From the NCBI RefSeq assembly GCF_000368925.1, contig NZ_KB849756.1, forward strand, positions 12,822 to 76,821: a stretch of 64,000 nucleotides of DNA, read 5' to 3'. The notes beneath the pieces are model-generated. The model had not been told where the DNA came from. It searched no databases and saw only the letters and a list, made by a program, of their open reading frames with translations. Position numbers and translations under genes: made by a program. Source of the DNA: Acinetobacter bereziniae LMG 1003 = CIP 70.12. Lineage in GTDB: Bacteria > Pseudomonadota > Gammaproteobacteria > Pseudomonadales > Moraxellaceae. Positions 26,870-35,674 of this stretch are shown in pieces (positions within the stretch are counted from its first letter, which is position 1; every line of letters starts with the position of its first letter).

Positions 26870-28351
26870 TTATTGCTTTTGATTTGCAGCCAAAGATGTT
26901 GCCTGAGCTTTTTTCAAATCTGCGTATTTTTCCCAATAGGTTGCATTTTTAATGTCGACTTTTCTTGGGTCAAAGACAGGGTCTTTGCCTGACTTACGTT
27001 GAATATCATAGTCTTTTAATACTTTAAGCAATGGCTTAGTTAATAAGATCAAAGCAATTAGATTTACATATGCCATACTTCCGAAAGTAATATCGCCCAA
27101 CGCCCACATCGTTTCAGTGCTTGCAATACTGCCCATAAATAGGGCTGCTAAACTTGCAATTTTTGCAATGGTTTTAAAGATCGGATATTTATTCTGACGA
27201 TCAAAATATGCAATTCCAGACTCAGCGACATAGTAATATGTCATCAGTGTCGTAAAGGCAAAAACTAAAATCGCTAAAGAAATTAACCACGCTCCCCCTT
27301 GTTGAAAGACTGTTTGTAATGCCAGAGAAGTCCATTCTGCACCGGCAGGAATCCCTGGAACATATTCGACTAAGGGGGCGCTACTGCCTAGAGGGGAAAC
27401 GTTATACATTCCTGTAATGAGGATCATTAAACCTGAACTGGTTAAAATCAATGCTGTCTCGAAGAAAATTGAAAATGCCTGAATTAGACCTTGTTTGACT
27501 GGATGAGAGGTCATGGCAGCAGCAGATGCAAAAGTAGATTCACCCGCGCCAGCTGCACTTGCAAAGACCGCGCGACGAACACCCCAATTTACAGCTTGCC
27601 CAATAATAGCGCCAAACACAGCATCCATACCCAGTGCACTTTTTACGATTAAAACAAAAGTTTCAGGAATTTTGTCATAGTGAAAAATCAAAAGAATAAC
27701 GGTTGCCAGTACATACATTGCAGACATTGTGGGGACAATCTTCTCAACAGCGCGAGCTATGCGTTTGACACCACCCCAAATGATTAAGCCAATGCCTAAA
27801 GTGACAACAATTCCTGAAACATAAGGTGGTATTTGAAAGGTAGCTTTAAATGTCGTCGCAATGGTATTCATTTGAATACCAGGCATCATCACTGTATAAG
27901 AGATAATAAGTACCCCAGCTGCAACAGCTGCGAATGGTTTAAGCTTTAAGCCACGATCTATATAAAAATGTACACCACCATAGTATTGATCACCTTCTTT
28001 GAATTTGTAGAGCTGGGCAATGGTCGATTCACAAAATGCCAAAGCACCTGCAAGAAAGCCCATCACAATCATCCAAAAGATTGCACCAGGACCGCCCATG
28101 CCAACTGCTAAGGCAACGCCTGCAATATTACCAACACCAATACGACCAGCTAATGCCATAAAAAGTGCTTGTCGTGGGGAAATTCCTGAATGATCTTCTT
28201 TCTTCTCACGAATCACATGAAACATTTCACGAAAATATCGGAATTGCACTCCTCGTGTGATCAGCGTGAAATATAGCCCTACGCCGAGTGCGAGATATAC
28301 CAATGTATTACTCCATAGATAGCCTACTATGGTATTTATCAGTTGTTCCAT
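26870..28351 (-). CDS. AGCS family sodium:amino-acid symporter
   Basis: Alanine/glycine:cation symporter-type carrier of 493 residues with about eleven membrane helices. The signature GRIGVGNIAGVALAVGMGGPGAIFWM is at about residues 69-94. Further family stretches are ESTIAQLYK and VFASAAGAGESTFASAAA. The C-terminal tail is hydrophilic. It probably imports the imino acid handled by the adjacent catabolic operon, using Na+ (inference from context; AGCS carriers usually take alanine, glycine or proline-like solutes). A GntR-type operator, identical to that before the deaminase gene, lies about 445 bp upstream, so its leader is unusually long. Confidence 0.87.
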   Translation of the reverse strand: MEQLINTIVGYLWSNTLVYLALGVGLYFTLITRGVQFRYFREMFHVIREKKEDHSGISPRQALFMALAGRIGVGNIAGVALAVGMGGPGAIFWMIVMGFLAGALAFCESTIAQLYKFKEGDQYYGGVHFYIDRGLKLKPFAAVAAGVLIISYTVMMPGIQMNTIATTFKATFQIPPYVSGIVVTLGIGLIIWGGVKRIARAVEKIVPTMSAMYVLATVILLIFHYDKIPETFVLIVKSALGMDAVFGAIIGQAVNWGVRRAVFASAAGAGESTFASAAAMTSHPVKQGLIQAFSIFFETALILTSSGLMILITGMYNVSPLGSSAPLVEYVPGIPAGAEWTSLALQTVFQQGGAWLISLAILVFAFTTLMTYYYVAESGIAYFDRQNKYPIFKTIAKIASLAALFMGSIASTETMWALGDITFGSMAYVNLIALILLTKPLLKVLKDYDIQRKSGKDPVFDPRKVDIKNATYWEKYADLKKAQATSLAANQKQ

Positions 28352-28796
28352 AACTGTTACCTCATCCTTTCTATTTTTTATAAATTAAATAGGTTTTGTT
28401 TTTTCAAGATGCAGAAATCCCTACATAATTTATGTATATTGATTTGTTTTACAGGTCGTGATATTGATGTTTTTTGAATATCTGACGTGTAAATCGCTAA
28501 ATGTTTATAATCAGTGTTCTATTGCGAATTAATTTATTGTATTGCGTGTTTTTTAATTCTGTTTGCAAAATGAATATTCAAATCAGCGTATGTTAGATTT
28601 TCATGTCCTTACATTCAGAATTTCCTTTGTTACGACCATCTAAATACAATAAGTTCTGTCTCATAGTTATTCCTTTCAAGATTGATACAAGCATTCAATA
28701 AACACATTATTTGGACTAAATCCGTGGCTTGAAACTCAGCATAGATTTAGCGACTTTAGATGCTTATACACAGTTTATTTTATTGTTAAAATAAAT

Positions 28797-28823
28797 ATTG
28801 TGTACAATATTGCATACATTAAA
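28797..28823. promoter_or_regulatory. GntR-type operator, copy 1 of an exact 27-bp repeat
   Basis: Contains TTGTGTACAA followed after one base by TTGCATACAT. The whole 27-bp stretch is identical to 34634-34660, in the same orientation. FadR/FCD-class GntR proteins bind TTGTATACAA-like palindromes, and such a gene lies 150 bp away. It probably controls the symporter and porin. Confidence 0.7.
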
Positions 28824-28902
28824 AATATATTCATATCTCTAGATTGTCAACTATAAAAGTCATAAAACGACCAATAAATCTTTTAAATAAGATGATGATT
28901 TA

Positions 28903-28949
28903 AAAATAAAAAAAGCCCAAAAAATCATAAGAATGACTTTCTAAGGCTT
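28903..28949 (-). terminator. Probable terminator of the GntR gene
   Basis: On the minus strand AAGCC and GGGCTT pair around a loop with its own small hairpin, followed by a U-rich run. The stem is short. Confidence 0.5.
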
Positions 28950-28979
28950 ATTAAAAAATAAACTCAAAATTGTATTTTT

Positions 28980-29693
28980 TTAATTTGATACACTAATTTG
29001 ATCGATTAAATTTTCTTTCATATGCTCCATAAAACGATCTCTAAATAATAAAGTATGGTGATGTGCTTCCTGTTCTGCTTTGTCCATATCTTTATTGGTA
29101 ATTGCTGCAATTAGCTCTATATGATCTCTTTCCAAATGACTGTAATTTGCTGATTTGGCTAAATGATCAAAGTGTAGATAAAACAGCCTTTGTCCTTCTT
29201 CCAATAAACGCTCATAATATTCTATTAAGAATGGATTTCTCCCCGCACGAGCAATGTCCATATGAAGTTGCTTATTTTGTTCAAGCATGAGGCGATAGTC
29301 GCCATCACGAGCAGCCTGAACATAAATTGCGTCAGTTTGTTTAATTTTTTCAATATCTTCGATCGTACAATTTGCTGCTGCCAATCGAGATACTGCGCGT
29401 TGTAATAAATCTAAGGCGCTGATGTATTTAGAAAAGTCCTGAAGGTTGAATGGTCGAACTATGGTGGTTCGATTCGCCAACGTCGTGGCTAAACCTTCAG
29501 CAACTAAACGCGCCAACGCATCACGTACAGGTGAACGGGAAACTGCAAAGCGTTCAGCCAAAGATATTTCATCCAACTGAGTATTTGGTTTCAACTGTAA
29601 AGTTAAAATCTCCTCGCGGAGTTGATCATAAACATATTTCCCGTTGTGCCTTTTTTTCGATCCATCCGTTTCTTTTTTTACTACACTATTCAT
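28980..29693 (-). CDS. GntR family (FCD-domain) regulator
   Basis: Regulator of 237 residues. The N-terminal winged helix (about 20-85) has YVYDQLREEILTLQLKPNTQLDEISLAERFAVSRSPVRDAL. The helical FCD ligand domain follows, with His residues spaced as metal ligands (LHMDIARAGRNPF, HHHTLLF). The frame can extend to 29756 across the end of the upstream gene; the Met at 29693 removes that overlap and fits the family. It is the last gene of the operon that starts at the deaminase. It likely represses the cluster until the imino acid or an intermediate binds, through the three sites at 28797, 34634 and 34852. Confidence 0.85.
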   Translation of the reverse strand: MNSVVKKETDGSKKRHNGKYVYDQLREEILTLQLKPNTQLDEISLAERFAVSRSPVRDALARLVAEGLATTLANRTTIVRPFNLQDFSKYISALDLLQRAVSRLAAANCTIEDIEKIKQTDAIYVQAARDGDYRLMLEQNKQLHMDIARAGRNPFLIEYYERLLEEGQRLFYLHFDHLAKSANYSHLERDHIELIAAITNKDMDKAEQEAHHHTLLFRDRFMEHMKENLIDQISVSN

Positions 29694-29727
29694 AGGCTCG
29701 GTCTTACCCAATTTTAAATTCAGCCTA

Positions 29728-30753
29728 TTATATAATACCTTGCCCCCATGTATCACTTACCATAAAACCTTCTGCTAAAGGATCTGTTGGATCAACAGCC
29801 AATTGATGAAAGCCAAATAGCCATGCACGACCTGTAACGTTTGGAATAATGGCTGGATATTCACCAATTGTAGTATTTCTGACATATTTCACTTTAAACT
29901 GTCCGCCAATAATGGATTGTGAAATTAATTCATCCCCCAGTTGCACAAGCCCTCTTTTCACCATCGTTGCTAAATTAGCGGAGCTACCTGTACCACAGGG
30001 TGAACGATCAACTCTTCCAGGGGGTAAAGTTGTACAGGTCTGAACAGTTTTCTCATCTAAGCGATTTCGGAACATCACATAGGTAATTTCATTGATATCC
30101 GGATATATAGGATGTTGCACTTTAAAATTGTTATTCATCAACTTTCTCAGTGTTATGCCCAATAACGCAAGTTTGTGTGCATTTTCAGGAGAAATCGTCA
30201 AGTTGACTTGATCAACATCAATGAGCGCATAATAAACACCACCAAAAGCAATATCGAATTGAATTTTTCCCAACCCATCAACCTCGATTTCTGCATCCAA
30301 TTGTTCAACAAACGCTGGCATCATCTCTAAGCTAACGCTTTCACAGCGCCCATTTTTACAAGAAGCCTTTGCAGTCACAAGTCCAGCAGCAGTATCTAAA
30401 ACAACAGAGGTAATCGGTTCTTGCATACTGATGATACCCATTTCCAATAATGCGGTCGTGACACAAATACAATTACTTCCAGACATAGGATGTGTTTTGT
30501 CTGCTTGAAAAATCGCAAAAGCAGCATCTGCATGAGCGACTGTGGGTGGGAGTAATAAATTGACTGAAATTTGTAAACATCCACGCGGTTCTTGAATGAC
30601 AAAACGTCTTAAGCTGTCATCCACTTCATTGAGATAGTTTACTTTTTCTGCCATTGTTAGACCCGGAATATTGATTACACCACCCGTAATCACTTTCCCT
30701 ACTTCGCCTTCACAATGCACATCGACAAGTTGTATCATTTTTTGCCAACGCAT
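29728..30753 (-). CDS. Proline racemase family enzyme (hydroxyproline epimerase or dehydratase)
   Basis: Protein of 341 residues of the proline racemase superfamily. The second catalytic Cys is Cys253 in DRSPCGTGSSANLA. At the place of the first catalytic Cys (MCGH in racemases) there is Ser91 in HPMSGSNCIC. Ser/Cys pairs are known in members acting on 4-hydroxyproline (2-epimerase) and trans-3-hydroxyproline (dehydratase), sometimes both. Neighbouring DadA-like, DapA-like and aldehyde dehydrogenase genes complete the trans-4-hydroxy-L-proline route, so 4-hydroxyproline 2-epimerase is the first choice. It starts 11 bp after the aldehyde dehydrogenase gene; AAGGAAATG precedes the ATG. Confidence 0.85.
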   Translation of the reverse strand: MRWQKMIQLVDVHCEGEVGKVITGGVINIPGLTMAEKVNYLNEVDDSLRRFVIQEPRGCLQISVNLLLPPTVAHADAAFAIFQADKTHPMSGSNCICVTTALLEMGIISMQEPITSVVLDTAAGLVTAKASCKNGRCESVSLEMMPAFVEQLDAEIEVDGLGKIQFDIAFGGVYYALIDVDQVNLTISPENAHKLALLGITLRKLMNNNFKVQHPIYPDINEITYVMFRNRLDEKTVQTCTTLPPGRVDRSPCGTGSSANLATMVKRGLVQLGDELISQSIIGGQFKVKYVRNTTIGEYPAIIPNVTGRAWLFGFHQLAVDPTDPLAEGFMVSDTWGQGII

Positions 30754-30764
30754 AATTCATTTCC

Positions 30765-32243
30765 TTATTCAATATACCAAGCCCACGGTTCAGCGCTGTC
30801 ATAGCGTGTAATTTGTTTCACTTCTAAATAGTTTTCTAATCCCCAAACACCAAGTTCACGTCCGATCCCACTTTGTTTATAACCACCCCAAGGTGCTTCG
30901 CTAAATGTGGGTTGAGAACAGTTGATCCAAACGATGCCGGCTCTGAGTTTTCGTGCGACGCGATCACAACGAAGCAAATCTTTCGACATGACGGCGCCAG
31001 CTAAGCCAAATATCGAATCATTTGCAGATCGAATCGCTTCGTCCTCAGTAAGAAATGAACGAATGCAAACCACTGGACCAAAAATCTCTTGTGTCCATAA
31101 AGCATGATTTTCAGGTACATCAATAAAAATAGTAGGTTCGATGAAATAACCGCTTGAATGTGAATCAGGTCTTTTCCCTCCAGTTAAGAGATGAATGTTA
31201 TCGTCTACTCCTTGCTGAATGGCATCTATAACATGTTGATATTGCTTCTTATTGACCAATGGTCCTAGTTTGATTCCTGTTTCAAAGCCATTGCCAATCT
31301 TTATCTTTTTAGTTTCCTCTACTAAACGTTTTAATAATTTTGGATAAATTTCATCTTGAACTAAAACACGAGAGGTCGCTGAACAGACTTGTCCTTGATT
31401 CCAAAAAATACCAAACATGATCCATTCTACAGCTGCCTCTATATCACTATCTTCAAAAACAATAAATGCAGATTTTCCACCCAGTTCTAAACTTATATTT
31501 TTAATATTTGTAGCAGCAGTACGCATAATTTGCTTGCCCACTGGCACGCTTCCCGTAAAGGCAATCTTATCAATTTTGGGGTGTTCCGTGAGGTATGGAC
31601 CAATTTCATGCCCATAGCCCGTTAATATATTGAGAACTCCTTTCGGCAATCCTACTTTTTCAACAATACGACCAAGTTCAATTGCTGTGAGTGATGTCAC
31701 TTCAGAGGGTTTTAAAATCACAGTACAGCCTGCTGCCAATGCTGGAGCAATTTTCCACGCTGCCATCAATAATGGATAATTCCATGGAATGATTGCGCAC
31801 ACTACACCTACAGGTTCTTTGACCGTTACACAACTAAAACGCTCATCACTCAACGCTATTTCTGTTTGTGCATGCTCATCAAATTGCTCTGCTAAATTTG
31901 CATAAAACTCAAAACAGCCTGCTGCGTCAGCGATGTCCCACTCTGCTTCTGGATAAGGTTTACCATTATCTCTGACTTCAAGTGTCGCAATTCTTTTTAA
32001 ATCTTGGTGTATTTCTTGGGCGATTAATCTCAGATATTGTGCTCTTTGTTTGCCAGATAATTGTGACCAATCAGTGTGATCAAATGCTTCTCTTGCAGCT
32101 TTTACAGCCAGTTCAGCGTCACTTATTGAAGCACGAGCAATCCGTGCAATTTCCTCTTCAGTACTTGGATCTATACTGCTAAAAGTTTCGCCCTTGAGCG
32201 GTTTAACCCATTGCCCATTGATAAAAAGTTGATCGTAATACAT
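30765..32243 (-). CDS. Aldehyde dehydrogenase (2-oxoglutarate semialdehyde or aminoaldehyde)
   Basis: NAD(P)-dependent aldehyde dehydrogenase of 492 residues. Catalytic Cys287 is in NQGQVCSATSR, general base Glu253 in LELGGKS, and the cofactor loop is FTGSVPVGKQI. The C-terminal half resembles betaine/amino-aldehyde dehydrogenases (ENYLEVKQIT, then EPWAWY at the end). In this operon the expected reaction is oxidation of 2-oxoglutarate semialdehyde, the last step of hydroxyproline catabolism; the look of the sequence would also fit an aminoaldehyde. A TTG frame extension to 32264 is dropped because AGGA is well spaced before the ATG at 32243. Gap to the upstream gene is 21 bp. Confidence 0.85.
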   Translation of the reverse strand: MYYDQLFINGQWVKPLKGETFSSIDPSTEEEIARIARASISDAELAVKAAREAFDHTDWSQLSGKQRAQYLRLIAQEIHQDLKRIATLEVRDNGKPYPEAEWDIADAAGCFEFYANLAEQFDEHAQTEIALSDERFSCVTVKEPVGVVCAIIPWNYPLLMAAWKIAPALAAGCTVILKPSEVTSLTAIELGRIVEKVGLPKGVLNILTGYGHEIGPYLTEHPKIDKIAFTGSVPVGKQIMRTAATNIKNISLELGGKSAFIVFEDSDIEAAVEWIMFGIFWNQGQVCSATSRVLVQDEIYPKLLKRLVEETKKIKIGNGFETGIKLGPLVNKKQYQHVIDAIQQGVDDNIHLLTGGKRPDSHSSGYFIEPTIFIDVPENHALWTQEIFGPVVCIRSFLTEDEAIRSANDSIFGLAGAVMSKDLLRCDRVARKLRAGIVWINCSQPTFSEAPWGGYKQSGIGRELGVWGLENYLEVKQITRYDSAEPWAWYIE

Positions 32244-32264
32244 ATCTTTTTTCCTAAAGTTCAA

Positions 32265-33518
32265 TTATGAAAATCGGGTTGCTTTAAATGGTTCTAAGTT
32301 AAAGGTTGATGACTGTTGTAATAATAAGTCTGTCACTAAACGCCCTGTTGTTGCCGCTAATGTTAAACCCAATTGACCATGACCAAAAGCCAAAGCAACA
32401 TTTGAAAAACGTGGACTGATATCAATGATGGGTTTGGTGTCAGGCAAAAAAGGTCGATAGCCAACACCATATTCAACACCCTCTAAACCTAATTCAGGGA
32501 CAAGCTGTTTTGCCTTATTTAAAATAATCTCAGCACGTTTCATATTTGGTTTAGATCCACTCGCTGCAAATTCAATGGTTCCACCAATTTGTAAGCCTCT
32601 GGTCATTGGAGAAAAGCAAAAACCACCAGAGGCATAAATAATCGAGTGCTTAATTTCTACTTTTGGTTGTGGTAATACCACTTGATAACCAGCAATACCG
32701 AGCAGTGGCGGATTTACACCCAATTGTCTGGAAAACACGCGAGAACCAACTCCAGCAGCGATGACAACATAGTCAGTATCTAAAATTTGTGTATTACTGA
32801 GGTTAACTTGCTTGATTAGATGATTATTTTCTTTTAATTCAGTCGCTTCAGCTTGAATTCTTTGACCTCCTTTGGCAATAAAGCAATTGCTTAGCGCAAC
32901 AATAAATCCTTTGGTATCTTTAACAGCAGTCCAGTCATTAAACAAAAGTCCATGTTTAAACTTTCCAGCAAAAGTAGGCTCCAAATCTGTAATTTCTTTT
33001 TCGTTTAAAATTTGATGTTTAAAACCAAAATGTTGTCTCAGTTCCAAATATTCTTTTTCATGTTCAATGTCTTGTACATCATCAAAAAACTCAAGCACTG
33101 GTCGATGACCTAATAGATTTTGATCAGCACAATCCTTTAAAAGCACAGCATAATCGTCATAAACATGCTGAGTCAATGATGCGAGTGAACTGGCAATTTC
33201 TTCAATTCTAGATGTTCGAGCACAGCTTAAAAATTGTAAAAACCAAGGGATAATTTGTGGAAACGCAGATGGGCGAAGTGCAAGAGGACCTTGTTGGTCA
33301 AGTAACCAGTACGGAATTTTTTTCAAAATACCTTTTTTTGAAAGTGGAATAATTTCACTGACTGCCATTTGCCCACAGCTCCATTTGGCTGTACTTTCGC
33401 CTGCCTCAGATGGATCGATAACCGTCACATTTAGCCCTTTCTTTTGTAAAAAAAGTGCGCAGCATATGCCTACGATTCCACCACCAATCACCACTGCTGT
33501 TTTGGTATTTTCTTTCAT
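32265..33518 (-). CDS. DadA-like FAD dehydrogenase (D-hydroxyproline dehydrogenase)
   Basis: FAD-dependent D-amino-acid dehydrogenase of 417 residues. The dinucleotide motif VVIGGGIVGICCALFLQKKG is at residues 9-28. The C-terminal FAD stretch is VGYRPFLPDTKPIIDISP and AFGHGQLGLTLAATTGRLV. The family oxidises D-amino acids to imines and passes electrons to the respiratory chain. After an epimerase makes cis-4-hydroxy-D-proline, this enzyme would yield the pyrroline-4-hydroxy-2-carboxylate used by the deaminase upstream. It lies between the deaminase (124 bp) and aldehyde dehydrogenase (21 bp) genes. A single-subunit enzyme, unlike the multi-subunit D-hydroxyproline dehydrogenases of some pseudomonads. 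Confidence 0.85.
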   Translation of the reverse strand: MKENTKTAVVIGGGIVGICCALFLQKKGLNVTVIDPSEAGESTAKWSCGQMAVSEIIPLSKKGILKKIPYWLLDQQGPLALRPSAFPQIIPWFLQFLSCARTSRIEEIASSLASLTQHVYDDYAVLLKDCADQNLLGHRPVLEFFDDVQDIEHEKEYLELRQHFGFKHQILNEKEITDLEPTFAGKFKHGLLFNDWTAVKDTKGFIVALSNCFIAKGGQRIQAEATELKENNHLIKQVNLSNTQILDTDYVVIAAGVGSRVFSRQLGVNPPLLGIAGYQVVLPQPKVEIKHSIIYASGGFCFSPMTRGLQIGGTIEFAASGSKPNMKRAEIILNKAKQLVPELGLEGVEYGVGYRPFLPDTKPIIDISPRFSNVALAFGHGQLGLTLAATTGRLVTDLLLQQSSTFNLEPFKATRFS

Positions 33519-33642
33519 AGATCACATTCCATTGATGAGCATGAAACTTCTTATATATCAATAAGCTACAAGCATTTTATTTTTTATTTGAAGTACATTC
33601 CAATACTATTTTGATTGAAGCTATTCGATTTGGTTTAGAGAT

Positions 33643-34515
33643 TTATTTCATCTGATCAAATGCGTGTTTAAATTCCGCCTTTTCAGTATCTGTTAATGGT
33701 AATAATGGCATTCGGGCATTTCCCACTTCAAATCCAGCTAGCTGACAACCATATTTTACTTTTTGAATAAATTTTCCTGATTCCATGAGGGACATAATCG
33801 GGAACAATTGTCGCATAACATCTTGAGCTCCACGAATATCACCAGTGTTGTATTTATTCATCATTGTCGTGACTTTATCAGGAAAACAATTTGCTGGACC
33901 ACAAATCCAACTCGAAGCACCCCACAAGAAAAAGTCTAAAGCTTGGTCATCAGAACCACATGAAAGTTGATAGTGATCTTTATATTTTTCACCAATTTCA
34001 ATCGCACGTAGCAAATTACCACTACTCTCTTTAATACCTATAACACGTGGATGGTCTTTAAATGCCTCTAGTACCAGATAACCAATCTCTACATTGGTAC
34101 GTATCGGATAGTTATATAAAATCAAATTAATTTGAGGGAAAGTCTCTAAAATTGTATTGTAATGGGCAATCAATTCTTCTTGTGATGGTAAAGCATAATA
34201 TGGCGGTGCAATCAGTAAGTTGGTGTATCCCATCTCCACTGCCTGTTGAACCTGTTCTAATACTTCACGTGTACATGACCCATTCGCGCCTGCGATCAGA
34301 ACACCTTTATCTTTTACGGTTTCTTTGACAACTTTTAAGATTTGACGACGTTCATGATTAGTCAGTGCATAATACTCACCTGTTGAGCCTAGTATGACAA
34401 AACCTTGCACCCCTGCATCTAATTGATATTCGAGCATATCAACCAAGATTTTATAATTGACTTGGTTGGTGTCATCAAATGGGGTGATCAGTGCAGGAAG
34501 GATACCTTGTAGCAT
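33643..34515 (-). CDS. DapA family lyase (pyrroline-4-hydroxy-2-carboxylate deaminase)
   Basis: Class I aldolase-type TIM barrel of 290 residues. The Schiff-base Lys is Lys162 in GIKESSGN, Tyr136 is in YNYP, and GSTGE at 43-47 corresponds to the phosphate/carboxylate loop. Dihydrodipicolinate synthase relatives in hydroxyproline clusters remove ammonia and water from pyrroline-4-hydroxy-2-carboxylate to give 2-oxoglutarate semialdehyde. That reaction fits the neighbours. The frame opens at 34554, but TGGAGAA 7 nt before the ATG at 34515 sets the start there. It is the first gene of the leftward operon and has a GntR-type operator about 120 bp upstream. Confidence 0.84.
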   Translation of the reverse strand: MLQGILPALITPFDDTNQVNYKILVDMLEYQLDAGVQGFVILGSTGEYYALTNHERRQILKVVKETVKDKGVLIAGANGSCTREVLEQVQQAVEMGYTNLLIAPPYYALPSQEELIAHYNTILETFPQINLILYNYPIRTNVEIGYLVLEAFKDHPRVIGIKESSGNLLRAIEIGEKYKDHYQLSCGSDDQALDFFLWGASSWICGPANCFPDKVTTMMNKYNTGDIRGAQDVMRQLFPIMSLMESGKFIQKVKYGCQLAGFEVGNARMPLLPLTDTEKAEFKHAFDQMK

Positions 34516-34633
34516 ATTAAAATTCTCCAATAAAAATATTTTCGTCCCATTCATTCAAATTTTCATTGAACAATAATTCTATATATCAATGATTAAGTTG
34601 AAATTATTGCTGAATGATTTTAAATCACAATTA

Positions 34634-34660
34634 ATTGTGTACAATATTGCATACATTAAA
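34634..34660. promoter_or_regulatory. GntR-type operator, copy 2 of the 27-bp repeat
   Basis: Exact duplicate of 28797-28823 with TTGTGTACAA and TTGCATACAT, about 120 bp before the deaminase gene. Such exact conservation in a poorly conserved AT-rich gap argues for protein binding. Confidence 0.7.
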
Positions 34661-34824
34661 CATTATATTTAATTATTTGAGATGTCAATGCTTAGAAAAA
34701 ACTCAAAAACAAAGAAAATATTTAATATTTTTCAAATATTTATACTTATTTTTATTATCATTTTAGAAAATATCTTTTTTTATTTTTTTCTAATTTTTTT
34801 AGCATGAATAAAAATTCAGATGGA

Positions 34825-34874
34825 TTGACAGTTGATTAAAGTCAATATACATTGCATACAATAATGTATACATT
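34825..34874 (+). promoter_or_regulatory. Promoter and GntR-type operator of the SDR pair
   Basis: A consensus -35 TTGACA at 34825, then a -10-like TACATT after 17 bp. Overlapping and just downstream lie TTGCATACAA (34852-34861) and the perfect palindrome AATGTATACATT (34863-34874). This is the same site type as at 28797 and 34634, in a position to block transcription. The rest of the 394-bp gap (34516-34909) is AT-rich and empty. Confidence 0.7.
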
Positions 34875-34909
34875 ATTAGAATTACTAGCTTATATCAAGG
34901 AAAAAAGAA

Positions 34910-35665
34910 ATGTCTCAGTTTAATCATAAGACAGTGCTTGTGACTGGCGCAGGTGGAGGTATAGGCTCTGCGACTGCACAGCGTTTCGCACAAATGGGCG
35001 CAACAGTAATTGTGGCAGATATTATTAATACGGCTGCTGAGAAAACTGCTCAAGCGATCAATCTTCAAGGAGGAAAAGCTGAAGTTGTAGCTTTTGATTT
35101 AACCTCAAAAGATGCTTGCCAACAAGCCATTGAAAAAATTGAAGAACGTTACCAACATATTGATATATTGGTGAATAATGCTGGTGCCATGCGTAGAGGT
35201 GAATTACTTCATCTCAGCGAAAAGGATTGGCTTTTAAGTCTGGATGTTAATCTCAACGCCTTATTTTATTTATGCCAAGCAGCATTACCTAAAATGATCG
35301 CATCTGGTGGCGGATCTATTGTGAATACTGCATCCCAATGGGGAGTCACCCCTGCTTCTGGTCATATTGCTTATAATGTCAGTAAAGCGGCGGTAGTTGC
35401 TTTTACCAAAAGTCTTGCACGAGATTATGCGCCACAAAAAATACGGGTAAATGCGGTTTGTCCTGGTGAAATACATACACCTATGCTGGAAAAAGGGATT
35501 GCAGAGAAAGGTAAAACGATTAGCGATTTGGAAAAGCTAATCCCATTCGGTCGTATAGGTCGACCAGAAGAAGTCGCTGCATTAATCACCTTTCTCGCAT
35601 CTTCTGATGCCGAATTCATTTGTGGTGCATGTGTTGAAATCACTGGTGCTCAAGCTGTGACATAG
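34910..35665 (+). CDS. SDR family oxidoreductase 1 (hydroxyproline regulon)
   Basis: Classical FabG-like short-chain dehydrogenase of 251 residues. The cofactor loop TGAGGGIGSA is at 12-21 and NNAGA at 89-93. The catalytic residues are Ser142, Tyr155 and Lys159 (YNVSK), then RVNAVCPGEIHTPM. AAGGAAAAAAG precedes the ATG. The first of two rightward SDR genes 9 bp apart, divergent from the deaminase operon, with the operator at 34852 linking it to the same GntR regulator. The known hydroxyproline route needs no SDR, so the substrate is open: perhaps a hydroxylated imino acid or a related sugar or hydroxy acid. Confidence 0.82.
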   Translation: MSQFNHKTVLVTGAGGGIGSATAQRFAQMGATVIVADIINTAAEKTAQAINLQGGKAEVVAFDLTSKDACQQAIEKIEERYQHIDILVNNAGAMRRGELLHLSEKDWLLSLDVNLNALFYLCQAALPKMIASGGGSIVNTASQWGVTPASGHIAYNVSKAAVVAFTKSLARDYAPQKIRVNAVCPGEIHTPMLEKGIAEKGKTISDLEKLIPFGRIGRPEEVAALITFLASSDAEFICGACVEITGAQAVT

Positions 35666-35674
35666 GATAAAACC

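Larger units (their letters stand above)
28352..28979. other. Long non-coding gap upstream of the symporter
   Basis: About 630 bp without a convincing gene. It holds the GntR-type operator at 28797-28823 and the terminator of the GntR gene at 28903-28949. The rest, about 445 bp between operator and symporter ATG, is AT-rich with no open frame of note. It could be an untranslated leader or carry a second promoter. Confidence 0.5.
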
